Positions 18,522 through 28,279 of a DNA stretch of 64,000 bases are shown in pieces. The stretch comes from Nitrosophilus labii (GTDB lineage Bacteria > Campylobacterota > Campylobacteria > Campylobacterales > Nitratiruptoraceae): the NCBI RefSeq assembly GCF_014466985.1, contig NZ_AP022826.1, forward strand, positions 992,001 through 1,056,000, written 5' to 3'. A model generated the notes under the pieces. It made no database searches. It worked only from the letters and a program-made list of their open reading frames with translations, and was not told the origin of the DNA. How positions within the stretch are numbered: the stretch's first letter is position 1; the number at the start of each line of letters is the position of its first letter. A program made the translations under genes and the position numbers.

Positions 18522-19737
18522 CTCCGTAAATTTTGTATTTATAAGTAGTAAGGTCGTTTATACCCATTGGGCCACGTGAGTGAAGTTTGTTGGTACTTAT
18601 GCCTACTTCTGCACCAAAACCGAAAACACCACCATCAGTAAATCTTGTGGATGCGTTTACATAGACACAAGCGGCGTCTATACTATTTAAAAATTTCTCT
18701 GCGGTTGTATAATTTTCAGTAACTATTGCTTCACTATGTCCTGAACCATATTTTCTTATATGCTCTATCGCTCCTTCAACGCCATCAACCACTTTTATTG
18801 AGAGTATATTTTCAAGATACTCTGTATGATAATCCTCTTCAGTAGCCTCTTCAACTTCTATAACCTCTCTCGTTATAGCACATCCTTTCAAAGTAGTTAG
18901 ATGAGGTTTAAAAGCTTCATAAAGTTTTAGAAGCATCTCATCTTTTATGGCATAATCCACCAAAAGAGTTTCCATAGCGTTGCAGACACCTGGCCTTTGA
19001 ACTTTAGCATTTACAGCTATCTTTACAGCTTTTTCAAAATCCGCATCTTTATCTATGTATGTATGGCAAAGTCCTTTGTCATGTTTTACAACCGCAACTG
19101 TGGCATTTTGGCTAATATATCTTATAAGAGCTTCGCCTCCTCTTGGTATGATGAGATCTACGTATTTATCCATCTTTATAAGTTTGGCCACCCCTTCTCT
19201 ACTGTAATCAGGAAGCAAAGAAATTATATCTTTTGGAAGGGAATTCTTTTCCAAAACATCTCTTAAAATATTTGCAATGGCTTCGTTTGAGTGCTGAGCC
19301 TCTTTTCCACCCTTAAGAATACAGACATTCGAACTTTTAAAACATAGCGCAGCCGTATCACTTGTGACGTTTGGTCTTGATTCGTAGATGATCCCTATAA
19401 CCCCTATTGGAATGGATACTTTTTCTATTCTCAGCCCATTATCAAGAACCCAACCATCTAGTACTCTACCTACTGGATCTTTTAATGCAGCTATTTCGGC
19501 AACTGAGTTTGCCATATCCAAAACTCTTTTTTTATTCAACAAAAGCCTATCTTTTAAAGCTGTACTAAGACCGTTTTCTTCAGCATATTGCATATCTATC
19601 GCATTTGCTTCTAAAATCTCTTTTTCATGTCTAACTAAAGCTTCAGCCATCTCTTTTAAAACTTTTTTCTTCTTTTCTCCTGTTATTTGCGATAAAACAG
19701 AAGCGCTTATTTTTGCTCTTTTTAAAAACTCTTCCAT
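18502..19737 (-). CDS. proA: ProA, glutamate-5-semialdehyde dehydrogenase
   Basis: NADPH-dependent reduction of gamma-glutamyl phosphate, the second step of proline synthesis. The 411-residue aldehyde-dehydrogenase-fold protein shows the family stretches YESRPNVTSD, LKGGKEA and IPRGGEALI, the catalytic Cys in QRPGVCNAMET, and ASTRFTDGG. It is divergent from a flavin oxidoreductase gene, an order I recall from Campylobacter. No proB is nearby. Confidence 0.96.
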   Translation of the reverse strand: MEEFLKRAKISASVLSQITGEKKKKVLKEMAEALVRHEKEILEANAIDMQYAEENGLSTALKDRLLLNKKRVLDMANSVAEIAALKDPVGRVLDGWVLDNGLRIEKVSIPIGVIGIIYESRPNVTSDTAALCFKSSNVCILKGGKEAQHSNEAIANILRDVLEKNSLPKDIISLLPDYSREGVAKLIKMDKYVDLIIPRGGEALIRYISQNATVAVVKHDKGLCHTYIDKDADFEKAVKIAVNAKVQRPGVCNAMETLLVDYAIKDEMLLKLYEAFKPHLTTLKGCAITREVIEVEEATEEDYHTEYLENILSIKVVDGVEGAIEHIRKYGSGHSEAIVTENYTTAEKFLNSIDAACVYVNASTRFTDGGVFGFGAEVGISTNKLHSRGPMGINDLTTYKYKIYGEGQIRE

Positions 19738-19816
19738 TACTTTTCTACCCCTTTTTTTGTCACTATTTTACAGCTTCACAGCTTTTTAAGCAATTAAAAA
19801 AATATTTTATAGGGTT

Positions 19817-19834
19817 TTAAGCTTTAAAGCTTAA
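19817..19834. promoter_or_regulatory. Perfect 18-bp palindrome in a divergent promoter region
   Basis: TTAAGCTTTAAAGCTTAA is a perfect palindrome between proA and the oxidoreductase. A TAATAAT -10-like box follows directly (19832-19838). It is a plausible operator for a dimeric repressor, but it is AT-rich and simple enough to be chance. Confidence 0.3.
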
Positions 19835-19865
19835 TAATATAAGAAATTTTTATATAAGGAATCCC

Positions 19866-20819
19866 ATGAAAAAGTTGTTCGATATAGCGATAATAGGAGC
19901 TGGACCGGCAGGAATAGGAACTGCTATAGAAAGTTATATTTTTGGTATAAAAGAGATTTTGCTCATTGAAAAAGCCGACAACCACTCTGCAACTATAAGA
20001 AATTTCTACAAAGATAACAAAAGAGTGGACAAAGATTGGATGGGACAGACTGTAGAGTGTGAGGGAAGAATAGTTTTTATGGATGGAACAAAAGAGACTA
20101 CGCTGGATCTTTTCGATAAACTTTTAGACAGACACAAAATTGATACTCTTTTTAATACTGAAGTAGAAAAAGTTGAAAAAAAAGAGGATTTTTTCGAAGT
20201 ATTTACGACAGACAACAAAATATATAGAGCTAAAAATGTGGTTATTGCAATAGGTAAAATGGGAAAACCCAACAAACCAAGTTATAAAATACCGCCTTCA
20301 ATAAAGCAGTTTGTCAACTTCAATCTAGATAAATGCTCAAAAAATGAAAAAATATTAGTAGTGGGAGGAGGAAACTCAGCGGCTGAATACGCCTATTTTT
20401 TAGCTGACAGCAACGAAGTTACTCTTAATTACAGAAGAGAAAAGTTTACAAGGTTAAACCCGGAAAACGAAAAAATCATAAATGAATATGTAAAAAATGG
20501 AAAGCTTAAATTAAAAATGGGAATAGATATCAACTCTTTAGATAGTGAGCATGGAAAACCAAAAGTTAACTTTTCGAACAATTCAAGTGAAATTTACGAT
20601 AGGATCATATACGCCATTGGAGGAACGACCCCGATCGATTTTTTAAAAAAGTGTGCAATTGAGGTTGTAAACAACAAAGTAGAAGTTGACGAAAATTTTC
20701 AAACTAAAATACCTGGACTTTTTGCAGCCGGAGATATAGTTACAGCAACTGGAGGCTCCATAGCCATTGCTCTAAACCACGGCTACAAAATAGCATCTTA
20801 TATTACTAAGAACCGATAG
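19866..20819 (+). CDS. NAD(P)/FAD-dependent oxidoreductase, YpdA/thioredoxin-reductase-like
   Basis: A 317-residue two-dinucleotide-binding flavoprotein. The FAD site is IIGAGPAGIG, the NAD(P) site is VVGGGNSAAEYA, and the C-terminal FAD motif is GLFAAGDI. There is no CxxC redox pair, which rules out a classical thioredoxin reductase and points to the group with YpdA or ferredoxin reductases. The substrate is unknown. An AAGGA site precedes the ATG. Its 3' end overlaps the HDOD gene by 14 bases. Confidence 0.82.
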   Translation: MKKLFDIAIIGAGPAGIGTAIESYIFGIKEILLIEKADNHSATIRNFYKDNKRVDKDWMGQTVECEGRIVFMDGTKETTLDLFDKLLDRHKIDTLFNTEVEKVEKKEDFFEVFTTDNKIYRAKNVVIAIGKMGKPNKPSYKIPPSIKQFVNFNLDKCSKNEKILVVGGGNSAAEYAYFLADSNEVTLNYRREKFTRLNPENEKIINEYVKNGKLKLKMGIDINSLDSEHGKPKVNFSNNSSEIYDRIIYAIGGTTPIDFLKKCAIEVVNNKVEVDENFQTKIPGLFAAGDIVTATGGSIAIALNHGYKIASYITKNR

Positions 20820-21564
20820 ATTTAGCAATCTCGGCAAATTTTTTTTTGCCGTTGCAGTCATCTTTTGGTTCTTTTAATATCTCCCCTTTTATATTGAGAT
20901 TTTCTCTGATAATATAAAGAGATTTTGCAATCTCGTTTTTAGAGCACTCTTTTGAAGAGAGAATTATATCTATAAGCCTTTTGTCAAAATTCCATTTTTC
21001 GAAAATCGCCCCTGTAACCTCAAGCGTATTAAAACCTAAAAGTTCTTCTTCTATCTTATCTATCTCTATTAATGAAAATGTATCTTCAATCAAAAAATTA
21101 ATATTGTTTGATTTGACATATTTTGCAATAATTATTTTACCTATATCACTTAAAAAAGCGGCACTTTTTAATAGGGACTGACTATTTTTGTCGTTTGCTA
21201 ATAAAACAAATTTACTTTTTACTAACGAGAGTTTTAAAAAATCCTCTTCATTAATACCGTAAGGCGTAAGGTCTATATGAAAACTGTTTTTAATAACGGA
21301 CATTATTGCAAAATTCAAAATCTCTTCAAATCCAAAAAGGACTATTGCATGCCTCAAATCATAAATTTCATGCATAAAACCGTAATAAGGCGAATTTGCC
21401 AGTTTTAAAATATCCGCTACAAGCAAAGGGTCATTTTTTATAATCTCTTCTAACTCTTTTGCAGTTATATTTTTATTCTCGTACGCCTCTTTTATTTTTT
21501 GTACGGTTTTAGATAATGGTGGAAGTTTTTCTATCTCGTCTATTATAGATAGATCTAGCTTCAA
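20806..21564 (-). CDS. HDOD-domain protein
   Basis: 252 aa. The HDOD domain covers roughly residues 10-200 (LPPLSKTVQKI, IIKNDPLLVADILKLANSPYYG). HDOD proteins are non-enzymatic relatives of HD phosphohydrolases and usually act in signalling. No second domain such as EAL or GGDEF is attached. It overlaps gpsA by 4 bases and is probably the last gene of a - strand run. Specific function unknown. Confidence 0.85.
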   Translation of the reverse strand: MKLDLSIIDEIEKLPPLSKTVQKIKEAYENKNITAKELEEIIKNDPLLVADILKLANSPYYGFMHEIYDLRHAIVLFGFEEILNFAIMSVIKNSFHIDLTPYGINEEDFLKLSLVKSKFVLLANDKNSQSLLKSAAFLSDIGKIIIAKYVKSNNINFLIEDTFSLIEIDKIEEELLGFNTLEVTGAIFEKWNFDKRLIDIILSSKECSKNEIAKSLYIIRENLNIKGEILKEPKDDCNGKKKFAEIAKSIGS

Positions 21565-22445
21565 CTTAAGAGATCCTTTAAACTCATTAATGGATTTTTA
21601 CCTTTGATCACTTTAAATACTTCTGTTGCAATAGGTACATAAATACTTTTTTGTAATGAAATCTTATATATAGCTTCTGCTGTATAAACACCTTCTGCAA
21701 CTTCACCCAATTCATCCAAAATCTCTCTCATATTTTTTCCTTTTGCTATCCCAAGACCTACTCTATAATTTCTCGATAGAGTACTACTAGCGGTTAAAAA
21801 AAGATCTCCAGCACCGCTCAGGCCTAAAAAAGTTTCTATTTTAGCGCCGAAATAGCTTCCAAATCTCTCCATCTCCACAAGACCTCGTGCTAGAAGGGAC
21901 GCTCTTGCATTGTTTCCAAGCTTTAGTCCGTCGCAAATACCGGCCGCAATTGCAATAACATTTTTATAAGCCCCGGCGATCTCGGCTCCGATAACATCAT
22001 CGCTTATATATGTTTTGATAAAATCGGGAAAAGCAGAGAAAAATGTTTTAGCTAAATCTTGATTGTATGCATTTATAACAAGAGCGGTAGGTAATCCCTC
22101 TTTTACCTCTTTAGCAAAAGATGGGCCCGTTAAAAAAGAGATATTTTCACGAGGCAGATGTTTTTCATATATTTGATTTAAAAATTCACCTGTTTCTACA
22201 TCTATTCCCTTTGAAGCAACCAAGATTTTTTTATCTTTCCCTATCGGATGATTTTGAAGCCAAACTCTTGTTATCTGAGCGGGAAGAGCTATAACTAGAT
22301 ACTCTATCTTTGTTATCTCTTCAAATGAAACAAAATTTGGCAAATCTTTTTTTCTTCTAGAAGTTATATAAACTTCATTTTTTCTTGAGAGGGCATATTG
22401 CAACGCTTCTCCCCATTTTCCGGCACCTATGACACCAATCTTCAT
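21561..22445 (-). CDS. gpsA: GpsA, NAD(P)-dependent glycerol-3-phosphate dehydrogenase
   Basis: Makes sn-glycerol-3-phosphate for phospholipids. The N-terminal Rossmann motif is GAGKWGEAL, the conserved segments are TGPSFAKEV and the active-site region YKNVIAIAAGICDG with LGNNARA, and GLSGAGDLFLT follows. At 294 aa it is slightly short of the usual length of about 330, but all blocks are present. It lies 9 bases after the TrkA-like gene and overlaps the HDOD gene. Confidence 0.95.
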   Translation of the reverse strand: MKIGVIGAGKWGEALQYALSRKNEVYITSRRKKDLPNFVSFEEITKIEYLVIALPAQITRVWLQNHPIGKDKKILVASKGIDVETGEFLNQIYEKHLPRENISFLTGPSFAKEVKEGLPTALVINAYNQDLAKTFFSAFPDFIKTYISDDVIGAEIAGAYKNVIAIAAGICDGLKLGNNARASLLARGLVEMERFGSYFGAKIETFLGLSGAGDLFLTASSTLSRNYRVGLGIAKGKNMREILDELGEVAEGVYTAEAIYKISLQKSIYVPIATEVFKVIKGKNPLMSLKDLLS

Positions 22446-22453
22446 ATTTACCC

Positions 22454-23179
22454 TTAATGAGTATAATTTTTGGAACTATTTTTCAACTCTTTTTCAAATC
22501 TATCTATACTCTCTTTTTTGCCTATTACAACCAAAATATCTCCGGCATCAAGTTTATGGCTAACGCCTTTTGTTATGAAAGTAAATTTATTTCCAAGCTC
22601 TTTATCTACAATCCCAATAACGATAATATCAAATCTATTTTTAAATTTTGCATCTTTTATATTTATTCCATCCAAAAAAGAGTTTTGTGGAATTTCAATC
22701 TCTTTGAAAGCCAAAGACGAATCTTTAAAAAGTATATGATCAATAGCTTCCGTAACCGCCTGTTTTTCCAATATGAAAAAAATCCTATTTGCGGCTGCTT
22801 CCATAGTATCTATAACTTTATTGGCACCTGCTAGTTTTAGTTTTCTTTCTGTCTCTTTAGATTCGCAAATCGCTATAATGTCTATTTTTTTGAAAATCGC
22901 TTTAAACGTAATTGTTAGGTATATATTTTCTTCTTCATTATCAAAGGCGCAAAAAATTTTCCTAAAACCGTTATCTAGCAATATATCCGTAAGCTCATCA
23001 TCGTTTTCAATATCGACGACCATTATATGCTCAAATCCGTCAATACTGGCACGTTTTAGGTTTTTTTTGTCATACTCCGCTATATATACCTCATAATTAT
23101 TATATAACAACTGTTTTGCAATCTGCTCTCCATATTTCCCGTATCCGAAAAGTAATACTTTATCTTTTTTTTCTAGCAT
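22454..23179 (-). CDS. TrkA-family potassium channel/transport regulator
   Basis: Cytoplasmic K+-conductance regulator, 241 aa, with an N-terminal RCK Rossmann domain (GYGKYGEQIAKQL) and a C-terminal TrkA-C domain (about 160-235). It overlaps the upstream K+ channel gene, which has its own RCK domain, by 20 bases. The separate regulator may form mixed rings with the channel or serve another transporter; this is inference. Confidence 0.87.
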   Translation of the reverse strand: MLEKKDKVLLFGYGKYGEQIAKQLLYNNYEVYIAEYDKKNLKRASIDGFEHIMVVDIENDDELTDILLDNGFRKIFCAFDNEEENIYLTITFKAIFKKIDIIAICESKETERKLKLAGANKVIDTMEAAANRIFFILEKQAVTEAIDHILFKDSSLAFKEIEIPQNSFLDGINIKDAKFKNRFDIIVIGIVDKELGNKFTFITKGVSHKLDAGDILVVIGKKESIDRFEKELKNSSKNYTH

Positions 23180-24752
23180 GTTTTATACTGCTTTCCGTAA
23201 CTAAAGTTTTAAAGTTATTTATACTTATATTGTAACCCATAATTATCAAAATATCGTTTATTTTTAATTTAAAATCTTCAGGTGGATTAAAGAAAAACTC
23301 TCTTTTTAAGTCAGTCGAAAAATCTCCCTCTTTAACTCTTATTACTCCAAGCAAAATTAGTTTGTATTTTCCAAGATCTATCTCACCAACTCTTCTATTT
23401 TCTAAAAAGGAGCCTTTTAAAACCTCCACTTGATCACACAAAGCATTCTTTTTTGCCGTTAAAATATCGTTTATAGCCTCTATTGCTATAGGCTGTTCTA
23501 TAATCTTGGCACCAAAAATCCCTGCCGTTTCGTATGGAGATATGAGATAATCGGCACCGGCCAATTTTAACTTTTTATACGAATTTTTATCTATAGTACG
23601 TGATATTAAAAAAACATCTCTGCTAAAACTCCTAACATTCAAACATATAAAGATATTGTGCATATCTTTTTCAGTTAGAGTAACAACGGCTTTTACTCTC
23701 TTAAAATCAATCTTTTTAAACGCCTCTTTTTTTGTTGCATCCGCGGTTATCGCCAAATACCCTTTAGAGAGTGCTCTTTCGGTTTTTTCTTTTTTAAGAT
23801 CCAAAATAACAAAATTTTTTTTCTCCCTTTTAAGTCTGTTTGCTAGCAACTCAGCCATATGCGTGTATCCGCAGATTATGTAAAAATTATTTAGTTTGTT
23901 TATATTGTGTAAGATTCTATTCTCTTTTACTTCATCCATCTTTTCGTTAAAAGCCGAAACTATGATTGATGTGGCAAAAGAGATTAACCCGATACCGGTA
24001 AGTATGATAATAAGAGTTATTGCCCTTCCCTCTTTTGTTTCGGGAGTTATATCTCCATATCCAACTGTAGAGATTGTAACCAAAGACCAATAAAACGCAT
24101 CAAAAAGTGTGGAAATATTAGGATTTTGTTGCTCTTCAAAAACATATATGCTTATGCCCGATATCAAAACAACAAAAGTAACCAAAAGCAAAAGAGTAAA
24201 TAACTCTAACTTTTTCGAGGCTAAAACTTGCAAAAAATGAGTTATATTTTGAGAGTATCTAAGAAGTTTAAAAACCCTAAAAAGTACAAAAACTCTTAAT
24301 ATCCTTAATTCACGATAGCTTGGTAAAATAGCTAAAAGATCTATAATAGCAAGAGGAGAAGTTACGTACTCAATCTTTTTTTTGATTATCTCTTTTAAAA
24401 CTTTTTTTGTATTAAACTCTTTTTCCAAAAAAATCGAGTTTTCAAACTCATCTATTATGATTTTTCTAGAATCGTTGTACACCCACATTCTCAATAGATA
24501 CTCGATTAAGAATACTCCGGTGACAAAATAGACATCGTAATAATATAGCCATTTGTTTATGGGAGTTTTTACCTCTTCAATGATTATAGCAACGCTAGAG
24601 AGGATCAAAAAGATCATAAAATAATCGAAGTATTTTTTATATTTATAATCATCATTTTCAAGTAGATTTTTAAAAAAGAGTTTTATTTTTTTATATTTTT
24701 GAGAGCCTTCCAAATGGAAGGCAAAATTGACTAAAATCGTAGATAGTTTCAC
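23160..24752 (-). CDS. Voltage-gated-type potassium channel with RCK domain
   Basis: 530 aa. Membrane segments fill about residues 40-280. An S4-like helix with regularly spaced Arg ([18 protein letters not shown]) suggests voltage sensing, and the pore filter is TVGYGD. A cytoplasmic RCK module ([13 protein letters not shown]) and TrkA-C region follow at 290-515. Its start overlaps the gatB stop by 4 bases and its end overlaps the TrkA-like gene, so K+ handling is translationally coupled. Confidence 0.9.
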   Translation of the reverse strand: MKLSTILVNFAFHLEGSQKYKKIKLFFKNLLENDDYKYKKYFDYFMIFLILSSVAIIIEEVKTPINKWLYYYDVYFVTGVFLIEYLLRMWVYNDSRKIIIDEFENSIFLEKEFNTKKVLKEIIKKKIEYVTSPLAIIDLLAILPSYRELRILRVFVLFRVFKLLRYSQNITHFLQVLASKKLELFTLLLLVTFVVLISGISIYVFEEQQNPNISTLFDAFYWSLVTISTVGYGDITPETKEGRAITLIIILTGIGLISFATSIIVSAFNEKMDEVKENRILHNINKLNNFYIICGYTHMAELLANRLKREKKNFVILDLKKEKTERALSKGYLAITADATKKEAFKKIDFKRVKAVVTLTEKDMHNIFICLNVRSFSRDVFLISRTIDKNSYKKLKLAGADYLISPYETAGIFGAKIIEQPIAIEAINDILTAKKNALCDQVEVLKGSFLENRRVGEIDLGKYKLILLGVIRVKEGDFSTDLKREFFFNPPEDFKLKINDILIIMGYNISINNFKTLVTESSIKHARKKR

Positions 24753-26182
24753 GAAGAGAGTCTCTCTTTGAGAAGTTTATTAACTAGCTTTGGATCTGCT
24801 TTTCCACGACTTGCTTTCATAACCTGACCTACAAAGAATCCAAAAAGTTTTTCCTTTCCGTTTTTATACTCTTGTACTTTATCTTCGTTACTAGCTAAAA
24901 TCTCATCAATCATCGCAACGATAGCGCCTTCGTCACTTATCTGTTTAAGACCCAGCTTATCGATCGCATCATCTACCTCTACATCATTTTCCATCAGATA
25001 GTCTAAAACATCTTTTGCGGCTTTTCCGCTTATTGTTTTATCCTCTATTCTTTTTACCAGTTTGGCCAGTTTTTTAGCATCAACCGGAGAGTTGTCTATA
25101 TCAACTCCTGCTTTGTTTAGTCTCGCCGCTAATTCAACAGTTAACCAAGTAACCGCATTTTTGGCATCAATATCTTCTTTTAGCATTTCCTCGAAAAAGT
25201 TAGCCATTTCAATAGAACCGGCTATTAAAGTGGCATCATAAGCTCTGATACCGTAATCTTTTATAAATCTCTCCTCTTTTTCGTCTGGAAGTTCGGGAAT
25301 ATTTTTAGTCTCGTTAAAAAACTCATCAGGAATTACCACCGGCAAGAGATCCGGATCTGGAAAATATCTGTAATCTGCACTCTCCTCTTTACCTCTCATA
25401 CTTCTAGTAACACCCTTTTGAGAATCAAAAAGTCTTGTCTCTTGAACTATCTCTTGTTCATAAACTCCATCTTCCCAAGCTTCTATATGGCGTTCTACTT
25501 CATACTCTATAGCTTTTTGGATAAATCTAAAAGAGTTTAGGTTTTTGATCTCCACTCTGGTATATAGTTTATCATCGCCTTTAGGTCTGATAGATACGTT
25601 AGCATCACATCTAAAAGAGCCCTCTTGCATATTTGCATCGCTGATATTGAGGTACCTAACTATTGCATGCAATTTTTTTAGATACTGAACCGCCTCTTCA
25701 CTACTTCTGATATCAGGCTCGCTGACTATTTCCAAAAGGGGAGTTCCGGCTCTGTTTAAGTCCACTTTACTTATTTCGCCCTCGTGGATATTTTTACCGG
25801 CATCCTCTTCAAGATGGGCTCTTGTTATACCAATCTTTCTTTTGCTGCCATCCTCTTTATCTATAAAAAGATATCCGTTTTCAACTATGGGTATCTCAAA
25901 CTGACTTATCTGATATCCCTTCGGCAAGTCGGGATAGAAGTAGTTTTTTCTATTGAAAATAGATTTTTTGTTTATTGTTGCGTTTATGGCATAACCAAAC
26001 ATCATGGCTTTTTTAACTGCCTCTTCATTTATAACAGGCAGTGCCCCAGGAAGAGCAAGACATGTAGGACATGTGTTTTTGTTTTGGATTTCGGCAAAAC
26101 TTGTAGGACATGAGCAAAACATTTTTGTTTTTGTATTTAACTGGACGTGTACTTCTAAACCGATAACTACTTCAAACTCCAT
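24749..26182 (-). CDS. gatB: GatB, aspartyl/glutamyl-tRNA amidotransferase subunit B
   Basis: Part of GatCAB, which converts Glu-tRNA(Gln) and Asp-tRNA(Asn) to the amidated forms. 477 aa, with the N-terminal signature [13 protein letters not shown], zinc-type Cys pairs ([16 protein letters not shown]), and the C-terminal YqeY-like helical domain (about 330-475, ending in [14 protein letters not shown]). The ATG has an AAGGAA site. The start lies 84 bases after ychJ. Confidence 0.97.
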   Translation of the reverse strand: MEFEVVIGLEVHVQLNTKTKMFCSCPTSFAEIQNKNTCPTCLALPGALPVINEEAVKKAMMFGYAINATINKKSIFNRKNYFYPDLPKGYQISQFEIPIVENGYLFIDKEDGSKRKIGITRAHLEEDAGKNIHEGEISKVDLNRAGTPLLEIVSEPDIRSSEEAVQYLKKLHAIVRYLNISDANMQEGSFRCDANVSIRPKGDDKLYTRVEIKNLNSFRFIQKAIEYEVERHIEAWEDGVYEQEIVQETRLFDSQKGVTRSMRGKEESADYRYFPDPDLLPVVIPDEFFNETKNIPELPDEKEERFIKDYGIRAYDATLIAGSIEMANFFEEMLKEDIDAKNAVTWLTVELAARLNKAGVDIDNSPVDAKKLAKLVKRIEDKTISGKAAKDVLDYLMENDVEVDDAIDKLGLKQISDEGAIVAMIDEILASNEDKVQEYKNGKEKLFGFFVGQVMKASRGKADPKLVNKLLKERLSS

Positions 26183-26266
26183 AAAATTCCTTTTGAATTT
26201 TCTTTTGATTTTACAAAACTATTGATAAAAAGGCGATTAAAAGAGTATTGCTAGCAGATTTTTTAC

Positions 26267-26665
26267 TTAGGAACTTAAAAACTCTCCATCATAATAGAGC
26301 CAGTTTTTCTCTTTTTTAAAACGGCTCTTTTCATGTAGAACGAAATCGTCTATATAGGCTCTAAACTCTACAAATGCCTCATTTTCCTTTTCAAAAAAAT
26401 CCAAAATTTCTAGTTTTTTAAAATTTGACTTCGAAAACTCTCTAATTGATTTTTTCCACTCTATTATATTTTCTTCAAATAGAGGCGACTTTGGATGAGT
26501 GGTTTTGATAATATAATCAATTTCGCCAGCAGCATAAGCGCTATATCTGCTTTTCATCAGCTCTAGTGCATTTTTGCTCAAAGAGCCCTTATGAAACCTA
26601 TAACAACACCCTTTATACTTTTTACCGCTTCCGCAGGGACATTTAGAGTTTTTAGAGAGCTTAAT
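26267..26665 (-). CDS. YchJ-family protein with SEC-C zinc motif, non-standard start
   Basis: The reading frame codes for an SEC-C motif (CPCGSGKKYKGCC) followed by the YchJ core (LMKSRYSAYA, TTHPKSP, FVEFRAY). The first standard start is TTG at 26581, after the SEC-C motif, which would remove it. Upstream, the frame runs back to the thiE stop (26669-26671) and contains no ATG, GTG or TTG. ATT at 26663-26665 is the only start-like codon and gives the length normal for YchJ. Options are an ATT start, read-through of the thiE stop in the same frame, or a mutated start codon. Function of the family is unknown. Confidence 0.7.
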   Translation of the reverse strand: MKLSKNSKCPCGSGKKYKGCCYRFHKGSLSKNALELMKSRYSAYAAGEIDYIIKTTHPKSPLFEENIIEWKKSIREFSKSNFKKLEILDFFEKENEAFVEFRAYIDDFVLHEKSRFKKEKNWLYYDGEFLSS

Positions 26666-26668
26666 ATC

Positions 26669-27229
26669 TTATCTCACAAAATATCTTATAGATGCAAAAC
26701 CGAAAGCTTTTTTAAGATAGACTCTGTTTATCTGATATCTACTTACGATACCACCCAAGGCAATTAAGGGAAGTTTTGCTTTAAAAACAGCTTTTCTTAG
26801 CTCATTTAACCCTTTTGGTTTCCCTTTACCGGGCGAGTAAAAAATAGGACTAAACGTAACCATATCTGCACCTAACCTTTGAGCTTTTTTTATCTCATCT
26901 ATATTATGGCAGCTTACTATTACATAAAGCTTTTTTCTTTTTGCCACTTTTATCTTATCGATCATAGATGTTGGAAGATGAACTCCATCAAAACCAAGCG
27001 AATAGGCCAGGTTTATATCGGAGTTTATAAAAGAGAGTATCTTTTCATTTTTAGCAGTCTCCAAAAAAGATTTCGCCAAACTTTTAGAAAACTTGTTTTT
27101 TTTGTCTCTTAGACAAACTATAGAGGGAGAATATCTTTTTACAGCCTTTTTTAAAACTTTTTTCGTTTTTATAGGAGAACTACCGTAATATAAAGGATCG
27201 GTAATGAGATATGAGAAAAAATTATTCAT
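26669..27229 (-). CDS. ThiE-like thiamine phosphate synthase
   Basis: TIM-barrel protein of 186 aa related to ThiE/TenI, which join the pyrimidine and thiazole halves of thiamine. Motifs include YLITDP, GFDGVHLP, SCHN, ADMVTFSPIFYSPGKGKPKG and ALGGI. It is about 20-25 residues shorter than typical ThiE and lacks some N-terminal residues, so a TenI-like or divergent function is possible. Its stop is followed after one codon by the ychJ frame, in phase. It overlaps the preceding membrane-protein gene by 8 bases. Confidence 0.78.
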   Translation of the reverse strand: MNNFFSYLITDPLYYGSSPIKTKKVLKKAVKRYSPSIVCLRDKKNKFSKSLAKSFLETAKNEKILSFINSDINLAYSLGFDGVHLPTSMIDKIKVAKRKKLYVIVSCHNIDEIKKAQRLGADMVTFSPIFYSPGKGKPKGLNELRKAVFKAKLPLIALGGIVSRYQINRVYLKKAFGFASIRYFVR

Positions 27230-27485
27230 AGAGCCTTTTTTTGATAATTTCTAAAATCTCGGTCTGTCTTTTTATCTCTTTTAACTTCTCTATCTGGATA
27301 TTTGCCATCTCTAAAAGAATTATCAAAATAAACCAAAAAGCGGATGAAAGTATAATAGCAACGAGTGCGGGAAGAATTCCCAAAGGATAGAAAGTTTTAA
27401 AAAGGATAAGGGCGCTCAGTATCAAAAGCGCCCAGAAAATCCCCAAAAGAAAACTTATAACGTTTTCAAGTAAAGTTTTTTTCAA
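27222..27485 (-). CDS. Small two-helix membrane protein between atpB and thiE
   Basis: Unrecognised 87-residue protein with two hydrophobic helices (about 8-30 and 37-60) and a charged, probably coiled-coil C-terminus. It starts 8 bases after the atpB stop and overlaps thiE by 8 bases, so it is co-transcribed. Campylobacter species have a similar small membrane gene after atpB, as far as I recall. A role with the ATP synthase is only suggested by position. Confidence 0.7.
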   Translation of the reverse strand: MKKTLLENVISFLLGIFWALLILSALILFKTFYPLGILPALVAIILSSAFWFILIILLEMANIQIEKLKEIKRQTEILEIIKKRLYE

Positions 27486-27493
27486 ACTAACCC

Positions 27494-28177
27494 TTATAAA
27501 GATTCCTCATGCAATAGTACTGCACCGGCTAAATAGACGTAAGTCAAAATCATAAAGATAAAAGTTTGCAAAAATGCCATAAAAAGAAGTATTGCAAAAG
27601 CCGGTAACGGAACTATCCAAGGAGCAAGCATCAATAGTACTAGCAAGAAAAGATCGTCACCTTTTATATTACCAAAAAGCCTGAAAGATAATGAGATAAT
27701 TCTAGATAAATGAGAAACTATCTCGATAGGAAACATCAAAGGAGCCAACCATTTTACTGGACCGGCAAAGTGAGCAAAATAGTGAACAAAACCGTTCTTT
27801 TTGATACCTTCATAGTTATAGTAGATAAAAACTATCAAAGCCAGCGTCAAAGTAAAGTTTATGTTTCCAGTTGGAGATTCAAAACCCGGAATAATACCTA
27901 TAATGTTAGAAACGAATATAAAAAGCCCTAAAGTTGCAATAAGCGGCAGATATTTTCTTGCATAAGTTTCGCCTACTACATCTCTACCCATTGAGATAAC
28001 GCCATCAAGATAGGTCTCCATTACATTTTGCAATCCCTGAGGAACTATTCTCAAAGATTTTGTTGCAGCCTTTGCCAACAACAAAACTATCACTGCGGCT
28101 AGTAGCGTATGAACTACGAAGATAAAGGTATGATCATGCGAAATTACGCCAAAAAACGTAAAGAGTCTCTCTTCCAT
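27494..28177 (-). CDS. atpB: AtpB, F0 ATP synthase subunit a
   Basis: Membrane subunit that forms the proton half-channels with the c-ring. I chose the ATG at 28177 because TTAGGAG precedes it; an earlier in-frame TTG at 28192 overlaps that ribosome site. The protein has about five to six helices, and the essential Arg is in the SLSFRLFGN segment. The stand-alone position, away from the main atp operon, is typical of Campylobacterota. Confidence 0.96.
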   Translation of the reverse strand: MEERLFTFFGVISHDHTFIFVVHTLLAAVIVLLLAKAATKSLRIVPQGLQNVMETYLDGVISMGRDVVGETYARKYLPLIATLGLFIFVSNIIGIIPGFESPTGNINFTLTLALIVFIYYNYEGIKKNGFVHYFAHFAGPVKWLAPLMFPIEIVSHLSRIISLSFRLFGNIKGDDLFLLVLLMLAPWIVPLPAFAILLFMAFLQTFIFMILTYVYLAGAVLLHEESL

Positions 28178-28279
28178 ATTTTCTCCTAACAAAATATTTT
28201 GGTAAATTTTATCTTTTTTTTGATTAATGGTGTATTAATTTTTTAAAATTTAAACATAAGAAACCAAGATATTTCAAAT

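Noticed and set aside
19866-20819. Oxidoreductase as thioredoxin reductase TrxB
   Set aside because: No CxxC active-site pair is present.
28178-28192. TTG start for atpB
   Set aside because: The codons overlap the ribosome site of the ATG at 28177, which matches the usual N-terminus.
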